This document shows positions 5,893 to 7,357 of a DNA stretch of 7,357 nucleotides, one piece after another; the stretch's first letter is position 1, and each line of letters begins with the position of its first letter. Origin of the DNA: Bacillota bacterium (lineage in GTDB: Bacteria; Bacillota; DTU030; DUMP01). The DNA is taken from contig JAAYHG010000047.1 of NCBI GenBank assembly GCA_012735455.1, forward strand, positions 1 to 7,357, read 5' to 3'. A program made the translations under genes and the position numbers. Below the pieces are notes generated by a model, which ran no database searches, was not told the DNA's origin, and worked only from the letters and a program-made list of their open reading frames with translations.

Positions 5893-6663
5893 CTAGCTGA
5901 GTATCGTCAGCTTAACATCCGCCACACCAACCTCTTCCATGCCAATGGCCCGTGCCGCTGCCAATGAGAGGTCGATGCTGCGTCCGGCTACGTAAGGACC
6001 ACGGTCGTTAATGCGCACAAGCACCGACTTACCGTTGCTAGGGTTAGTCACGAGAACCATAGTGCCAAAGGGTAGGTCACGGTGGGCAGCGGTAAAGACA
6101 TTCTGGTCAAAGATTTCTCCGTTGGCCGTTCGGCGTCCGTGGAAACCCGGTCCATACCAAGAGGCCCGTGCAGTGAGGGAACGGCCACGCGCCATAGTCG
6201 GATAAGCGTCGTCCTGCTCCAAAGGTGGTGCACCCAAACTGGTACGCAGGTTATTCGCCCAGGTATAAGCCAGCTGTGTAGGTGTCAAGGAATTAGCCTC
6301 TGCTGTCCCGCGGTCACAAGTCACCAAGAGCATGTCGCCTGCCAGGACCACTGCTTCGCCACCGAACACGCCCGGGACTATGCTTCGGGGATCTACACCG
6401 TTTTCTGCAGCTGTTTTGAGGCGCTGAATTATTAGCTGGCCACGTTCCCAAGGGGTGAACCCACCTGCTGGACAACGGACCCTGAGAACCACCTTGTCCC
6501 CTACAACTATCTCGGGTAAAGCCTCTCCTCCACCCTGCCATGAACGCAGGGCTACTGTCCAGCCCTCTACCTGTGCTTTAATCTTAGGTGCAAGGGGGCT
6601 CAAGAAGAGAAACAAGATGGTCAGGACGCAGCCCGCCAGGAGCAGGCGCGTCTTCGTGTGCAC
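5893..6663 (-). CDS. Secreted RlpA-like double-psi beta-barrel protein
   Basis: With GTG 6663 the product is 256 aa. Residues 1-4 are polar with a Lys and are followed by a hydrophobic segment (about 5-25) ending in KIKA before Gln31, which fits a signal peptide with an Ala-x-Ala-like site or an N-terminal anchor. A middle region (about 32-150) includes PTQLAYTWANNLRTSLGAPP, a module I recall from RlpA-like proteins of cyanobacteria and some Firmicutes. The C-terminus (about 164-255) is a double-psi beta-barrel of the RlpA type: ASWYGPGFHGRRTANGEIFD, TAAHRDLPFGT, RINDRGPYVAGRSIDLS. The conserved His194 and Asp220 line the usual active cleft. RlpA in Pseudomonas is a lytic transglycosylase of peptidoglycan stripped of stem peptides; whether this one cuts glycan is unproven. 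The frame runs on to ATG 6771, but AAAGGAGG (6678-6671) lies 7 nt before GTG 6663. It has a terminator of its own and sits between ispF and gltX, a place where no such gene is expected. Confidence 0.85.
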   Translation of the reverse strand: MHTKTRLLLAGCVLTILFLFLSPLAPKIKAQVEGWTVALRSWQGGGEALPEIVVGDKVVLRVRCPAGGFTPWERGQLIIQRLKTAAENGVDPRSIVPGVFGGEAVVLAGDMLLVTCDRGTAEANSLTPTQLAYTWANNLRTSLGAPPLEQDDAYPTMARGRSLTARASWYGPGFHGRRTANGEIFDQNVFTAAHRDLPFGTMVLVTNPSNGKSVLVRINDRGPYVAGRSIDLSLAAARAIGMEEVGVADVKLTILS

Positions 6664-6670
6664 TGTTGCT

Positions 6671-6678
6671 CCTCCTTT
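6671..6678 (-). promoter_or_regulatory. Shine-Dalgarno of the rlpA-like gene that decides the start
   Basis: AAAGGAGG on the minus strand is followed by 7 nt (AGCAACA) and GTG at 6663-6661. The residues encoded directly after it form a normal signal peptide. The 36 upstream in-frame codons include the hairpin at 6720-6750 and do not look like coding sequence. Confidence 0.8.
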
Positions 6679-6719
6679 CGGCATCTCAGAGATTTTTCTC
6701 TTTGATGCACTCACACAAA

Positions 6720-6750
6720 GAATGTAGGACGGTCTTTGCGTCCTACATTC
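6720..6750 (-). other. Perfect 12-bp hairpin between ispF and the rlpA-like gene
   Basis: GAATGTAGGACG and CGTCCTACATTC form a perfect 12-bp stem around a 7-nt loop. In the minus-strand transcript it lies 54 nt after the ispF stop and 56 nt before the rlpA-like GTG. It is followed only by TTTGTGTG, so as an intrinsic terminator it would be weak. It may be the ispF 3' end, an mRNA stabiliser or an attenuator for the next gene. No clear promoter was found in the surrounding 141 nt (6664-6804). Confidence 0.6.
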
Positions 6751-6804
6751 CCAGTATGCCCAAGGAGACAACTTTTATACTCATATGCGTGTGCAGGCAC
6801 ATGC

Positions 6805-7281
6805 TTAAATCGATTTGCGCAGTAGGCACACTGCTTGCGCCGCAATCCCTTCACCACGCCCGACAAACCCAAGATGCTCCGTGGTAGTCGCCTTAACCGA
6901 AACCTGCTCTACCGGCAGGTTCAAGGTGTAGGCTATCTTAGCACGCATTTTCATGATGTAAGGCGCTAGTTTCGGCCGCTGCGCAATGATTATACTGTCA
7001 ATGTTTTCCACAACAAAACCGCGCTGAGCCACTATTTCTGCTGTCTTCACCAAGATAAGCTGACTTGAAATCCCAGCCCAAGTAGGGTCTGTGTCGGGGA
7101 AATGGTAACCAATGTCCCGTTCTCCTGTTGCCCCAAGCATGGCATCGGAGATGGCATGCAACAGGACGTCTGCATCAGAGTGCCCCTCCAGGCCGTGGGT
7201 GTGGGGGATCTCCACCCCTCCAAGGAAGAGAGGAATCCCCGGCTGCAGCGCGTGGACATCAAAACCAATACCAATGCGCAT
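6805..7281 (-). CDS. ispF: 2-C-methyl-D-erythritol 2,4-cyclodiphosphate synthase
   Basis: IspF closes CDP-methylerythritol 2-phosphate to the cyclic diphosphate with loss of CMP, the fifth step of the MEP isoprenoid pathway, as a cytosolic homotrimer. The start MRIGIGFDVHAL is the family's normal N-terminus. The metal ligands fall exactly at D8, H10 and H42 as in E. coli IspF. GHSDADVLLHAISDAMLGA (33-51), DIGYHFPDTDP (56-66), TTTEHLGF (132-139) and GRGEGI (141-146) are all present. The 158 aa length is typical. The ATG at 7290 would add three residues, but GGGAGG (7296-7291) touches it directly and lies 9 nt before ATG 7281, so the latter is chosen. In related Firmicutes ispD usually precedes and gltX follows; here the rlpA-like gene is inserted after it. 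Confidence 0.96.
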   Translation of the reverse strand: MRIGIGFDVHALQPGIPLFLGGVEIPHTHGLEGHSDADVLLHAISDAMLGATGERDIGYHFPDTDPTWAGISSQLILVKTAEIVAQRGFVVENIDSIIIAQRPKLAPYIMKMRAKIAYTLNLPVEQVSVKATTTEHLGFVGRGEGIAAQAVCLLRKSI

Positions 7282-7290
7282 TTCTCTCAT

Positions 7291-7296
7291 CCTCCC
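7291..7296 (-). promoter_or_regulatory. Shine-Dalgarno of ispF that decides the start
   Basis: GGGAGG on the minus strand abuts the in-frame ATG at 7290 and is 9 nt before the ATG at 7281-7279. Only the second has a workable spacing, and it also gives the standard IspF N-terminus. Confidence 0.75.
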
Positions 7297-7320
7297 GTTT
7301 CAAGGCCCATGCAGAAATAC

Positions 7321-7357
7321 TCAAATGATTCTCCCGTCCGGGGCAGTAATTTCCTGA
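7321..7357 (-). CDS. Possible C-terminal end of an unidentified upstream gene
   Basis: Just upstream of ispF, a minus-strand frame reads QEITAPDGRII and stops at TGA (7323-7321). This would leave 39 nt to the ispF ATG. It looks protein-like, but eleven codons are too few to identify. A second frame ending in a TGA at 7289-7287 is also open to the window edge, so the choice of frame is uncertain. By synteny the upstream gene would be ispD, but these residues do not show it. Confidence 0.25.
   Translation of the reverse strand, partial: QEITAPDGRII

Noticed and set aside
1..7357. Mobile element, CRISPR array, toxin-antitoxin or defence system
   Set aside because: No transposase or integrase frame, no spaced repeats, no terminal inverted repeats and no target duplication were seen. 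All real genes are housekeeping genes in a largely syntenic order.

Overview
The window is a compact housekeeping stretch of a low-to-moderate GC Firmicute, most likely of the Clostridia/Peptococcaceae–Moorella type. Evidence for this is the gene order ispF–gltX–cysS–mrnC–(thyX)–rlmB–sigH–tRNA, the strongly conserved SigH protein, Mini-RNase III (a Firmicutes and cyanobacterial enzyme), strong GGAGG-type Shine-Dalgarno sites, frequent GTG starts, and flavin-dependent thymidylate synthase. The assignment is inferred from protein recognition and synteny, not from a database search. Every supported gene lies on the minus strand, so transcription runs from high to low coordinates.

Region by region in transcription order. 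7357-7282: probably the last codons of an unidentified upstream gene, then the ispF ribosome binding site. 7281-6805: ispF (isoprenoid MEP pathway). 6804-6664: intergenic, with a perfect 12-bp hairpin. 6663-5893: a secreted RlpA-type double-psi beta-barrel protein, closed by a clear intrinsic terminator at 5890-5860. 5815-5799: two overlapping extended -10 elements that begin a new transcription unit. 5764-4307: gltX. 4215-2776: cysS. 2779-2384: mrnC, overlapping cysS by ATGA. 2393-1698: thyX, overlapping mrnC. 1644-892: rlmB. 891-729: a sigma-A-like promoter (TTGACG-18-TATAAT) and leader for sigH. 728-81: sigH. 75-47: a second strong promoter, which drives a tRNA (probably Thr) whose 5' end starts at 24 and runs off the window.

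The genes from gltX to rlmB form one likely operon. It supplies charged Glu- and Cys-tRNA, two 23S rRNA maturation or modification enzymes (MrnC and RlmB) and dTMP synthesis (ThyX). sigH, the stationary-phase/sporulation sigma factor, has its own promoter. Compared with the Bacillus subtilis order gltX-cysE-cysS-mrnC-rlmB-rae1-sigH, cysE and rae1 are missing, while thyX and the rlpA-like gene are extra.

No mobile element, CRISPR array, toxin-antitoxin pair or unknown system was found. The points most worth a second look are the degenerate KMSKS loop of GluRS (RMSQS, both lysines lost), the KMAKS variant of CysRS, the rlpA-like gene inserted between ispF and gltX, the hairpins at 6720-6750 and 821-837, and four genes whose real starts appear to lie inside the longest open frame.
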